Positions 16,046 through 25,105 of a stretch of DNA of 64,000 nucleotides are shown piece after piece; within the stretch, counting starts at the first letter, position 1, and every line of letters starts with the position of its first letter. Both the position numbers and the translations under genes were made by a program. This DNA is from a virus. Where the stretch lies: the IMG/VR virus record IMGVR_UViG_3300035698_014689, positions 30,887 through 94,886 of that record; one strand, written 5' to 3'. The notes beneath the pieces are model-generated. The model saw nothing but the letters and a program-made list of their open reading frames with translations. It was not told the origin of the DNA and made no database searches.

Positions 16046-18740
16046 ATAAAACCTCCTTAACTACCCATTCTTTCTCTGGAAATGGGGTTGGAAATACTCG
16101 ATGGCTAATCAAAACATCATCTAGTTTGACCTCTACATTATATTTAAAAATCTTCTCCCCTTTCTGAGCTACTTTAGCCGCTTGAGTAGAACCACCACTA
16201 AATTCAGAGACTCCTATTCCTCCTACCTTCTTAACTACTAAACCTAAATGGCCCTCCGTATCTGCTCTACCAAGTATTCCAATATCTCCATACATCTGTG
16301 AAAATACTTTCTGCGATGTATCCTGCATCAACGATGCCGCTAATCTGAATTTCTCACCATGCGCACCATCAAGTGCCGCTTCAAAAATCTTCAAAGAACT
16401 ATGACTGGCATCATCACCAAAATAATTCTGCAAATTAAAACTCTTAGCATAATTCGTCGGATGAACCTTATACGCCAATCCTTCAGGAACCCACGAAGCT
16501 GTTACATTATAATCATTCCCATATACAGTCCACTCCCCTTTAAAACCTTCAATATAATCGTCCCATCCTTTCTGTTTCGCATAAGTAGACGCTTCAGCTC
16601 TTGTTGCAAAGGATTTCGATTGCAAATGAGGATATGAAACATTCTCCGCACGTACCATTTTATCTATATCAGCAGTCCCATTAAGCAAATCGAATTCAGT
16701 GCCTACACCCAATTTTGATGCCTCTTCTCTCATCCCTGTTCTAAGGGCCTGAGCCGCACTATAAGATTGCTCCTCTGTTTCAGCCAAAGCCGTCTTATCA
16801 ATCAATCCATCCAATGGCGAAACCACAGGAATCATAATTCCACCTGCTGGCCCACCAGTCCACGGCTGTAAAACAAGAGCCGGATCACTTAAATCAGGCT
16901 CTTCCACACATCTGCAATTATGACTTATTACACCATTAGCAATATAACTAAAATTATCTTCAACATGAAAGTTATAGAGGGACTGAACCCTAGATGTTTT
17001 CTTATATTCAATACTTTTAATAGGAACCTCAATAAACTCATAAGCTCCTTCATGGTTCAAAGATAATAAAGACTGCTCATCTGATTCAATAAATTCATTT
17101 TTCCTCCCATATAACCTATGTACAATCACATGGTCGGGGAATGCACTTAAAATCTCCACATCTCTTTTATGTTGCTTCTCTTTATCCTGATGCCAATACC
17201 ATCCATCTATCTCTATAAACCTCTTTTCGGATGGAACATAAAAATCTACAAATCTATTCCCTACAGAAAACTGTTCCTGAAAAACAACACCGCTCTTAAC
17301 CAAGGAGTCACGAAACAAAACCTCAATTTTCGTGGGGCCTTTCTTATTCCAACATGCGGGCTTACCTATTTTCCATAAATCAGAGGCTTTCATATAACCC
17401 CCTTCTCCATACTTCTCAACCAAACATTTGCGAGCACGTAAAGTTATACCATCAGCGTCTCTTACTCCTGAAGCATATTCACTCTTTAATTGCTCAGTCG
17501 TTTTCTTAGATGTATTCTTTCGATGCTCAGGGTCCTTCCATTGATTAGAAGATGAGACATGACTTGAACAACTACGAGAACAATACTTGCGATAGTAGGG
17601 CATTTTCTTTCCACATAAAGGGCATCTACTTGCTCTCACATAAAGGACATCCTCAAGAGTCAGATTCTCAGCATTAACCCATCCCCCAGAAGTCAAGAAT
17701 GGATGCTCCTCAGTAACAACTAAACTATTAGAAGCATACTTATTCTTCTCTCCAAATTTAATCCTCACAATTGGACGACCACTAGGAATCTTATACTTTC
17801 CTAAATAAGTCTCAAGAACCCTCTTATATTCTCCTGAATGAGTTAATACCAAATTTCCTACTTGAATATCCTTAATCTGCTTCTTCCCTTCTGAAGTCCA
17901 AATACCTACCTGAGGGTCAATGAAGCAATTTATTGCATCCGGTCCGTCTCCTACGTGCATCGCACCACTAGGATAAGATTCGGCAATTGGAATAAAACCC
18001 ACGCTCTCATTGGCCTCGTGAGCGGGTCTGACACGCAAATCTCCCACAGTGAACCAACGTTTTCTCTCCACTCCAGAACGTTTGAACATCTCATAACGAG
18101 CCGTTCCAATAGCTGTCTGCACCTCTGTCTGCACAATCTTATACGCCCTTGCTGGATCAATACCCATCACCTCGATGACTTTCATCGTATCATAAACAGT
18201 ATCACCGTTCTTAAAAATACCAGTGGCAATCTTCGCCTGAGCATTGTGAACCATTGTGTCAGTTGTGATCTTTGCCATCTCCAAAGCTCGTTGATCTAAT
18301 TGCAGAATCAGCTCCTCGTCGGTCAGATCGAAAACGTAGGTGACTGGATCAGCCTTGCGTAGAACCCTCAAAGACTCAAAGGAGGAATCAATGCCAAATT
18401 CGAAGGCTTCCTCGTTCATTTCTCTCAAGAACTCTTTTACAGGCGTTGTGTCGGGATAATCAAAGGTCTTAAAGATGTCCTCGGCAAATTTCAGCCCTGC
18501 CTGCCTACGACTGGTTGGATTACGTATAACAGTGGACTCTTTATACGCCTCAAAGAACGCACGCTGTATTTTCAGCTGAAGTAATTGATCTGTGATAGGT
18601 TTCCACCACGAGGCGTATGTCTTCATAGTGGGAGGAATATAAGACCGTTCAAGCGTCATCCTCTCACCGCCAGTAGCAACCTTACTCAGCAAATAAAAAT
18701 GAATCTGCCGACGTATCTCATATTTCTCGGTACTATTCAT
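16035..18740 (-). CDS. MuF/SPP1 gp7-like minor head protein, intein-containing
   Basis: 901 residues; removing the intein leaves about 564. N-extein residues 1-271 show the MuF head-morphogenesis pattern: helical region, IVQTEVQTAIGTARYEMFKRSG, RKRWFTVGDLRVRPAHEANE and MHVGDGPDAIN. Splicing would restore the family motif N-C-R-C at the junction. The C-terminal about 290 residues include a domain ending NVEVKLDDVLISHRVFPTPF, which may be a degenerate ADP-ribosyltransferase-like fold as in other MuF fusions; this part is uncertain. The protein acts inside the prohead next to the portal. Confidence 0.8.
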   Translation of the reverse strand: MNSTEKYEIRRQIHFYLLSKVATGGERMTLERSYIPPTMKTYASWWKPITDQLLQLKIQRAFFEAYKESTVIRNPTSRRQAGLKFAEDIFKTFDYPDTTPVKEFLREMNEEAFEFGIDSSFESLRVLRKADPVTYVFDLTDEELILQLDQRALEMAKITTDTMVHNAQAKIATGIFKNGDTVYDTMKVIEVMGIDPARAYKIVQTEVQTAIGTARYEMFKRSGVERKRWFTVGDLRVRPAHEANESVGFIPIAESYPSGAMHVGDGPDAINCFIDPQVGIWTSEGKKQIKDIQVGNLVLTHSGEYKRVLETYLGKYKIPSGRPIVRIKFGEKNKYASNSLVVTEEHPFLTSGGWVNAENLTLEDVLYVRASRCPLCGKKMPYYRKYCSRSCSSHVSSSNQWKDPEHRKNTSKKTTEQLKSEYASGVRDADGITLRARKCLVEKYGEGGYMKASDLWKIGKPACWNKKGPTKIEVLFRDSLVKSGVVFQEQFSVGNRFVDFYVPSEKRFIEIDGWYWHQDKEKQHKRDVEILSAFPDHVIVHRLYGRKNEFIESDEQSLLSLNHEGAYEFIEVPIKSIEYKKTSRVQSLYNFHVEDNFSYIANGVISHNCRCVEEPDLSDPALVLQPWTGGPAGGIMIPVVSPLDGLIDKTALAETEEQSYSAAQALRTGMREEASKLGVGTEFDLLNGTADIDKMVRAENVSYPHLQSKSFATRAEASTYAKQKGWDDYIEGFKGEWTVYGNDYNVTASWVPEGLAYKVHPTNYAKSFNLQNYFGDDASHSSLKIFEAALDGAHGEKFRLAASLMQDTSQKVFSQMYGDIGILGRADTEGHLGLVVKKVGGIGVSEFSGGSTQAAKVAQKGEKIFKYNVEVKLDDVLISHRVFPTPFPEKEWVVKEVLYVK
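16917..17927 (-). other. Intein in MuF protein, 337 aa, with Vsr-like endonuclease domain
   Basis: Begins Cys272 (CFIDPQVGIW), has the block B-like VTEEHPFLTSGGW and ends YIANGVISHN before Cys609. Inside are a zinc-finger-like part (CPLCGKK ... YCSRSCSSH), and an endonuclease with IEVLFRDSLVKSG ... RFVDFYVPSEKRFIEIDGWY and H-Q-D-K ... KRD, the pattern of very-short-patch-repair-like (EDxHD, PD-(D/E)XK fold) nucleases rather than LAGLIDADG or HNH. Confidence 0.85.
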
Positions 18741-18741
18741 T

Positions 18742-21528
18742 CTATCCTTCAGCCATCTTCTCGGCGATTTTATTCAATTTATCCCCAGCCAATTTCATCT
18801 CCGCTTCTGTTGGCATCGCTTGAATCTCATCAACGAATAAAGGAATACCGCCAGTGAGAATAAAAGGCTTGTCCCCACCTTTAACTGGAGGCCCTAATTG
18901 AGCTATGTCACGGATGTCATTTATACTGATCACACCCTTCTCCATGAACGCCAGCAGGTTCTCCCGCTGATTCGCTTTATCTGTGACATCCAAAGATTCG
19001 AAAACGATCTTAACTGAAGTCGTTCCAAGTCCGTAATGGAAAAGCCTAGAAAGCATCTTCTCCCATCTACGTTGAAGAGGATCGACAATACGGTTCTTAT
19101 AGTTGCTGGACTGTGCATCACCTTTACCAGAGCCAAGACTGGCTGAATCGGTCATCCCGACAATCGCGGCAGACATACCATGAGCAACCAAAATTGCTTC
19201 TTGATTATTCTTGCGTGTATCCTGAAAAGAACCCTCCTGCGTATCATCGGTCAACTTCTTAAATTCAACCTTGACATCCCCTCCAGCGGCTGGGATAGGA
19301 ATGACGAGTGTTTTATGCGCCTGCCCTTTTATATCCTGAGCGAAGTAACGCTGGATGACTTCCTTGACTTCGTTGGAAAGTTTCGCCCCAGTGATAATGA
19401 CTGCATACTGCGGAACTGCGTTATGATCGAAAAACTGCAAGAAAAAATCACGTATGTTGATATTCCCCATAATACTACCTATCGCAGGAATCACGTCGGG
19501 GACGCCATAATACATCGACTTCGGATGTGGCTTTGTCAGCATCATTACTTCCGTCGCTGAATCTTGAAGTCTCGATACATCACTATTCAAATCATCCTTA
19601 CCTTTCATGTTCCATTTTCCAGCACTGAATTTGCCGTCCTTAGCGGGGTCGAAAGGCAGAGGATTATTATTTATGTCGGTTCTGTTCGGACTCAAAAGTT
19701 TTCTTCCAAAAGGCAGGTAGTAACGATAAGTGCCACTCTTGCCCGAATTTGCTCCCCCCAGTTCCGCGAAACCCGTCCAACCTTTAAGGACGCGCATCCG
19801 AGCCACAGGAATATGATAGAGCCTTCGGATTTTCTTGTCCAGTGCTCGAACAACCTCTATAAAGCAATAACCCACAGACTCATAGTCAGTGGCGGCTTTT
19901 TCGAGCACACCCTCGAAGCGGTCGTTCTCATTGCAGTTCTCAATGAAATCCTCGACCTCAACACTCTGAGACGAGGATTCTGTGTCCTTCTCATCCTTAT
20001 TCTTTTTAGCGATGACATATTCACGACCAACGGCATCCATAACTTTCGTCTTCACGCAATTGTGAGTGACCAAGCCATTCGCTACAAAAGTGTGTGAACC
20101 CTCGACCTCAAGATTGTAAACAGAGCCAGAAAAAGATTTCTGTTCAGAACTGATGACTTTTCTCAAAAGAACCTCACCAATACCTAATAGTGAAGTAAAA
20201 CAATTTCTTTTCCGAGAATTAGTACATGACCCCACAGAATTGGAAAGGAAATCCTTAGCATCCTGACCTCTCAAATCAAGTCTATACACTCTTCTTTTTG
20301 AAATGGGCTGTTGCTCATAGACAGAAACATCATATCTCAAATAAGATAAAAGTGTGAATAACTGTTTAGATAATTCTTTGGAGGTAGTAACGAAAATACA
20401 ATCACCATTCTTATTGATATGGCCATCACCATCAAAATAAGAACGCAGAAGAATTAAAATCTGTCTCAACTCCAAACGAGCTAAGAAGTCTTTCTGAATT
20501 CTTTTTCCATAGCAAAACTTTCCACCCAAAAAGGTCATTAACTTATGAACATACGGTTTCGAACAAACAATCTTGCCTGTATTTTTCTCCTCATCAAAGT
20601 AAACCTTCGAAGTGGAGTCGAAACAATTACTTAATCCATTCATCACTCTTTGATGATAATCCTTCTCATCTTTGTGAAAAGTGAATACAGTCGAATAATT
20701 ACATTGATATAAATTACGTTTATTTATGAACTCATAATCAGAGCAACTTCCTTCCGCCAAATAAAACCCCAGTAATTCACAGAGCTCATCCGAGGCGACA
20801 ATCTTCTGTCCCTGAAAAACGAGTGCTGTTTCATCAACCATTTTCCATAAAGGCAGGGAACCAACGATAAAATCCCCCACAGCAATCTCGGATGCGTTTT
20901 TCCAAGAAAGTAATTCATTCGCCTTATCACTTAAAAGTACACCCTCTCCCGATAAGCCACTGACTCTTTTTTCTCTTGTTATCTTCGCTCTAAAATCAGC
21001 AAATGAACTGTCAACTACTAAATAAGGATGCTCTGATGTAGAACTTATTGTTCTCAATCCATGAACATCTAAAAGAACAAGCTCCTCCTCCACATCAAAT
21101 TTCATTACATCTGTTACTTCATAAAAATCATTGTTATGTGAAAGAACTCTTTCCCCCTTCTTAATAGAAGCAATAGAACGACTCTCTAAATCTTTCGTTA
21201 AAACAGTGACATCATCGGTAAAGCAACGATAATGAACCTCGTCAACATCCAAAAACTTCGCCATCGTCTCAGGATCAAAGGGAGGGTAAACAATATCTTG
21301 TGACGTGACCTCGTCATCCTCGTCCTTGGTGTCGGGCTGATTAGAACCTTCCATCTCCTTCTCGATCAACGTCTTGGCTTGCTGACCCTTCTTCATCAAA
21401 TCCTGTGCCGATATGACCTCTCCATCCGACATAATAAAAGCAGAGTCCACAATCGGCTCATCACTTACAGAACTTTTCGTCATTACCTTATCTCTTTTCC
21501 GACCTACGCGTCTGTGTAACTTTCTCAT
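18742..21528 (-). CDS. Portal protein, intein-containing
   Basis: 928 residues, about 539 after splicing. Order (TerS, TerL, portal, MuF) and sequence features (DYESVGYCFIEVVRALDKKI; HIPVARMRVLKG; NIRDFFLQFFDHNAVPQYAV; ANQRENLLAFMEKGVISIND) match SPP1/HK97-type portals, which form the dodecameric DNA gate. A long acidic N-terminal stretch precedes the portal fold. The intein interrupts after residue 101, before the core wing domain. Confidence 0.85.
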   Translation of the reverse strand: MRKLHRRVGRKRDKVMTKSSVSDEPIVDSAFIMSDGEVISAQDLMKKGQQAKTLIEKEMEGSNQPDTKDEDDEVTSQDIVYPPFDPETMAKFLDVDEVHYRCFTDDVTVLTKDLESRSIASIKKGERVLSHNNDFYEVTDVMKFDVEEELVLLDVHGLRTISSTSEHPYLVVDSSFADFRAKITREKRVSGLSGEGVLLSDKANELLSWKNASEIAVGDFIVGSLPLWKMVDETALVFQGQKIVASDELCELLGFYLAEGSCSDYEFINKRNLYQCNYSTVFTFHKDEKDYHQRVMNGLSNCFDSTSKVYFDEEKNTGKIVCSKPYVHKLMTFLGGKFCYGKRIQKDFLARLELRQILILLRSYFDGDGHINKNGDCIFVTTSKELSKQLFTLLSYLRYDVSVYEQQPISKRRVYRLDLRGQDAKDFLSNSVGSCTNSRKRNCFTSLLGIGEVLLRKVISSEQKSFSGSVYNLEVEGSHTFVANGLVTHNCVKTKVMDAVGREYVIAKKNKDEKDTESSSQSVEVEDFIENCNENDRFEGVLEKAATDYESVGYCFIEVVRALDKKIRRLYHIPVARMRVLKGWTGFAELGGANSGKSGTYRYYLPFGRKLLSPNRTDINNNPLPFDPAKDGKFSAGKWNMKGKDDLNSDVSRLQDSATEVMMLTKPHPKSMYYGVPDVIPAIGSIMGNINIRDFFLQFFDHNAVPQYAVIITGAKLSNEVKEVIQRYFAQDIKGQAHKTLVIPIPAAGGDVKVEFKKLTDDTQEGSFQDTRKNNQEAILVAHGMSAAIVGMTDSASLGSGKGDAQSSNYKNRIVDPLQRRWEKMLSRLFHYGLGTTSVKIVFESLDVTDKANQRENLLAFMEKGVISINDIRDIAQLGPPVKGGDKPFILTGGIPLFVDEIQAMPTEAEMKLAGDKLNKIAEKMAEG
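20059..21225 (-). other. Intein in portal protein, 389 aa, LAGLIDADG type
   Basis: Starts Cys102 (CFTDDVTVLTKD), block B TSEHPYLVV, ends FVANGLVTHN followed by Cys491. Two dodecapeptide-type motifs, LLGFYLAEGS and LLRSYFDGDGHI, show a monomeric LAGLIDADG homing endonuclease. All splicing residues (first Cys, terminal His-Asn, next Cys) are present. Confidence 0.92.
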
Positions 21529-21541
21529 AACTGACTCCCAT

Positions 21542-23224
21542 TTATCCTACTGAAATATCCGCTAAAGTGTCGATAGAATTTACCATCATTTGAGATGCAA
21601 TCAGATCATAATTGTCGGCATGACGTTGATGATCTTTCCGCTCCTTGCTCCAAATATACCGCACGTTACCACTTTTATCAACCTCTGATTGTCTTTTAGC
21701 AACCAACATCTCTTCAGTGTAATCCCCTCCCATGATAGCAGAGTAGTTCTCAGGCAGTACAACCTTCTGTTTTTTCATGGCAGAAAAAGAGCGGTCAAGA
21801 GAGGACGTTCGATCCACGGTAACAACACGAGCTTTCTTATCTTTCTTCAGTCTTGCGTCTTTACCCTCGCTTCCATATCGACACAACCACACAAAACAAG
21901 TAAACTCCTCCTGAATCTCCTGAACCAATTTTGCTTCGGGCATACTGTCGATAACCATGCACCCCACATTGTACATATTTGAGAGCTCAAACAGCTCGGA
22001 CTTATCTGTGACCTCACCAATGAAAGCGGCTATACGTGTTCCGTCATCCAAAACCCTTGATATTTTAACATCGAAATTCTTACCTACATCAACACCCATT
22101 GAACACGGCCCGATACTGCGGTTTCCTTCGACGTGAGCGCAACGACCATCCATCACGAATCGATACCCGTCCTCCTTTAAAGAATCAAGCAGTAAGGCCG
22201 AAAGGCACATCCCCGCTGGGCTGTAAGGAATACCTAAATCGGAATTGTGAAAATGCTGGTAAGCGGCATCATCCCCAAAAGAGTCCTCAAAGCGTTCAAA
22301 CATCTCCGAGATGGAGTTGAGACGAGAGTTCATCATCGTCATAAGCCAACCCTCAATTTTACTATCGGGATTCTGCTCCAACCACTCACCTCCCCCATAT
22401 CTGCTAAATGGATTGCCACAGTGACGACATACTGGACGAATCTCTTTCCCTGCTCTCCATGAATCATCCATAAGATCATAACCAGTTGGGAGACCTTCAA
22501 TATCGTATTTTATATCGACAATAGTACTGAACCAGTCCAACGAAACAAGTTCGTGGCAGGTGTCGCAAGCGACATGCCATTCCTGACGTGTTGACCGCAG
22601 GTAGTGCTTATTGATCCCGTAGCCTTCTGTAGAGGGGTTTCCTATCCATCTTTTAAACTGAAAACGTGATCCCCTGAGTCTGTCCTCACCGTACTCAAGA
22701 TTCAACTGGTCACACTGGTCAACCTCCTCCACGTAAATAGCATCTGCAGGGAACTCTTTAAAATCTGAAATAACATTAGAACCCACATACTTGATTGTTC
22801 CTTTCCCGAACGATTTCATAACCACGTTATCAACTGAGATCACCTCTGTCTTACGCTTCTGATATTCCTTGACCATTTGAAAACATTTATCAATACGATT
22901 CTGCACATAAGCACCACGGGACTCAAACTTAGGTAGAACGAAAAAAACTGACATGCCCGTAGCGGCGCACGCAAAATGGTCGATAACTACGAACTCGGAT
23001 TTCATGGATTGAACAGAGCCTTGAAGAACCATCTGCGGAGCCGTCGATTCATACAGGGGGAGCAAGTGAGGATTATCTTTAAAATTCATGCGCTGACCAT
23101 GCGTATTCAAGTGGTGATTTTTCGCAAAGTCAATACGCAACTCCTTCATCTTTAAAAGACGATCAACACGCTCAAGTGCCAACTCATCATCCATCTCATC
23201 GATAAAAGAGAATTCTTTAGACAT
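21542..23224 (-). CDS. Terminase large subunit
   Basis: 560 residues. ATPase: atypical Walker A GSVQSMKSE (69-77) and Walker B AIYVEEVD (162-168). Two Cys pairs (C220/C223 and C266/C269) form a zinc site as in GpA-type terminases. Nuclease: GVDVGKNFD (Asp379), VIDSMPEAK (Asp426) and a late HADNYDL acidic motif, the RNase H-like triad. It pumps and cuts concatemeric DNA at the portal. No intein here. Confidence 0.9.
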   Translation of the reverse strand: MSKEFSFIDEMDDELALERVDRLLKMKELRIDFAKNHHLNTHGQRMNFKDNPHLLPLYESTAPQMVLQGSVQSMKSEFVVIDHFACAATGMSVFFVLPKFESRGAYVQNRIDKCFQMVKEYQKRKTEVISVDNVVMKSFGKGTIKYVGSNVISDFKEFPADAIYVEEVDQCDQLNLEYGEDRLRGSRFQFKRWIGNPSTEGYGINKHYLRSTRQEWHVACDTCHELVSLDWFSTIVDIKYDIEGLPTGYDLMDDSWRAGKEIRPVCRHCGNPFSRYGGGEWLEQNPDSKIEGWLMTMMNSRLNSISEMFERFEDSFGDDAAYQHFHNSDLGIPYSPAGMCLSALLLDSLKEDGYRFVMDGRCAHVEGNRSIGPCSMGVDVGKNFDVKISRVLDDGTRIAAFIGEVTDKSELFELSNMYNVGCMVIDSMPEAKLVQEIQEEFTCFVWLCRYGSEGKDARLKKDKKARVVTVDRTSSLDRSFSAMKKQKVVLPENYSAIMGGDYTEEMLVAKRQSEVDKSGNVRYIWSKERKDHQRHADNYDLIASQMMVNSIDTLADISVG

Positions 23225-23225
23225 A

Positions 23226-23798
23226 TTACATCCTTCTTCCGTGTTTCAGGAGGCGTTTAATCGAGGCCCTGATTTCGTCGGGTGTTCGCTGTTCATCAAG
23301 TAACTGTTGCTCGGTATCCTGATTCTGCTCAAGTGAGTCAAACAATTTCTCGGGAACATTCTTAGGTATTATACCAGTGTCCATCATAAGTTTGATCTTC
23401 ATATCACGAGCTTTCAACGCGGCTGAATGAAATTTACTTTTATTCGGATCAACAACCTCAACCTCAGTGACTACCCCAGTAGAAGGATCAACAACTTTTT
23501 GTATCTTCTTATTTGACGTTGCAATCTCATGTAAAGCGACAGTTTCCATTTCATCAAGCCAGTGCAAGTGATCCGCGATTAACGTGACAGGATCGGTTTT
23601 AATGATCTCCTCACGATACCTACGACCCAGTTCCTTGATGTCACGATAAATAGTGGCTGTGGAAACGCCTAACGATTTCGCTATTGCAGGAACGGACGCA
23701 CCGCGCATTCTAAGACTGGAAATCGTGTCCATCCTTTTCTCGCGTTCATCCTCCAGCAACTCCGTCTGAAGTGCAGGCATATTATTCGTCTCTTCCAT
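23226..23798 (-). CDS. Terminase small subunit (HTH)
   Basis: 190 residues. An N-terminal helix-turn-helix (RGASVPAIAKSLGVSTATIY) would recognise the packaging site; a central helical part and a C-terminal region rich in Glu/Gln follow. It sits one base upstream of the large subunit gene, as expected, and overlaps the ParB-like gene by 17 bases. Confidence 0.75.
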   Translation of the reverse strand: MEETNNMPALQTELLEDEREKRMDTISSLRMRGASVPAIAKSLGVSTATIYRDIKELGRRYREEIIKTDPVTLIADHLHWLDEMETVALHEIATSNKKIQKVVDPSTGVVTEVEVVDPNKSKFHSAALKARDMKIKLMMDTGIIPKNVPEKLFDSLEQNQDTEQQLLDEQRTPDEIRASIKRLLKHGRRM

Positions 23799-24558
23799 TT
23801 TTCAGCACCTCTAACAAGTAGTCATTTATGTTCAGATCATTCTCTTTGATTACTTTGACCATCCCCTCTACCTCAAGCTTCAGCTCCTCCTGCATCATAA
23901 CAAGCAGATGCGTTCTTCCCTTATAAGCGAAAAAGAGAAAATCACTTGGGACGGTCTCACCGTAATCCGCAAAGATATTATTCAGAACATCAGAAACCGC
24001 ATCAACGGCCTCGACCTCCTTCTTGCTATCCTTCATCAAAGTATCCATCCAGCTCTTATCTTTCTCCTCTTTATCCTGCAAGAGGTGCTTAGTGAATTCC
24101 TCCTCCGTATCAAAACCCATCAAAGAGGGCATATCCTCTATGTCAACGGAATCACTTAACGAATTAACGAGCTCGGTGAACTTACGGTCGTTCAAATCAC
24201 CTGTGAGCAGGTTTTTTCGGACTGTTTTCAGCTTCTGCTTTTCAACGTCATCCCACGGCTTGACAATAACAGGAATCTCCAACCAACCGAGAACACCAAG
24301 AACCTTCCATCTGTGCTCGCCTCCGATGATCATATAATGAGGGCCTTTTATTTCCGAACAGTTGCAGTTGACAACCTCAATCGCTCCGTCGAAGCCCTCC
24401 TCCTCGATCTCCTTGACGAGCTCGTTGAACTTTATGGCAGTCTGCTCATTCGGATTCCAAGGGTTCGGGTGAAGCTTGTCAACCGATACCATGATACTCT
24501 CATTGATTTTTCCGACTGCTGGGACAACGTCCGCCTTCTTCTTTTTTTCCTTATCCAT
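23782..24558 (-). CDS. ParB/sulfiredoxin-fold nuclease-like protein
   Basis: 258 residues. N-terminal ParB-type pattern: VSVDKLHPNPWNPNEQ, then FDGAIEVV, IIGGEHRWKVLGVLGWLEIP and V-R-K-N-L, close to the usual P-N-x-R-x-H ... G-x-H-R-x-x-A motifs. The C-terminal half is acidic and helical. Such proteins often sit beside terminase small subunits in phages; role in packaging, DNA nicking or modification is not settled. Confidence 0.75.
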   Translation of the reverse strand: MDKEKKKKADVVPAVGKINESIMVSVDKLHPNPWNPNEQTAIKFNELVKEIEEEGFDGAIEVVNCNCSEIKGPHYMIIGGEHRWKVLGVLGWLEIPVIVKPWDDVEKQKLKTVRKNLLTGDLNDRKFTELVNSLSDSVDIEDMPSLMGFDTEEEFTKHLLQDKEEKDKSWMDTLMKDSKKEVEAVDAVSDVLNNIFADYGETVPSDFLFFAYKGRTHLLVMMQEELKLEVEGMVKVIKENDLNINDYLLEVLKNGRDE

Positions 24559-24588
24559 CGCCTATCTCCTTTTTCTTACATGTATATA

Positions 24589-24837
24589 CTATAGCCTGCT
24601 TTTGATCATTTGCATCTGATTCTTTACAAAAATGTCCGCACTCTCACACATCTCCGACACTAACTGGGGAAAAGAGCATTCAGGCTCCCACCCCAACTCC
24701 TCCCGAACACCACTGCTATCACCGCATAAAACATCAATCTCAGCCTCACGAAAAAACTTGGCATTGATTGAAACAACGGAGCCATCTAAATCGAAGAAAG
24801 CCAGCCAATAAATGAATCTGATGAACATCCGCACTGC
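24589..24837 (-). pseudogene. GDP-mannose 4,6-dehydratase, C-terminal fragment only
   Basis: About 80 residues in one frame match the last part of GDP-mannose dehydratase: INAKFFREAEIDVLCGD, SSGVREELGWEPECSF and LVSEMCESADIF. The Rossmann-fold N-terminal about 250 residues, with the NAD and catalytic motifs, are missing. It abuts the truncated cupin gene in another frame, so it is a deletion remnant, not a functional enzyme. Confidence 0.7.
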
Positions 24838-25105
24838 CAAAATTCTTCCACAGAAGAAGTGCCTCTCCTTCGACACAAAGAAAATACTCTTTGAATTCAG
24901 GGTGAGAATGAAATCCTCTTTTCTTCCCTTTCGTAATATGAACAAGACTGAACTCTAAAACAGGCTCGTCGGGGAGCCATGTGAAAATACCTCCTCTGCC
25001 ATCAATAACGGTATTCTTATTACACGTAGAATAAATTATTTTAGTAGACAAGTCACGCCCTCCTACATTCTGAAGCAAGTTCGAAGCAAGCACACCTGAC
25101 ATCAT
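24746..25105 (-). pseudogene. Truncated cupin sugar isomerase/epimerase (FdtA/WxcM-like)
   Basis: The first about 92 residues match the sugar cupin family (TWLPDEPVLEFSLVHITKGK, GFHSHPEFKEYFLCVEGEAL), which isomerise or epimerise dTDP- or GDP-keto sugars. After LLWKNFGS the frame runs into out-of-frame sequence of the dehydratase remnant and stops, so the second half of the cupin barrel is gone. Its start overlaps the aminotransferase gene by 53 bases. Confidence 0.65.
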
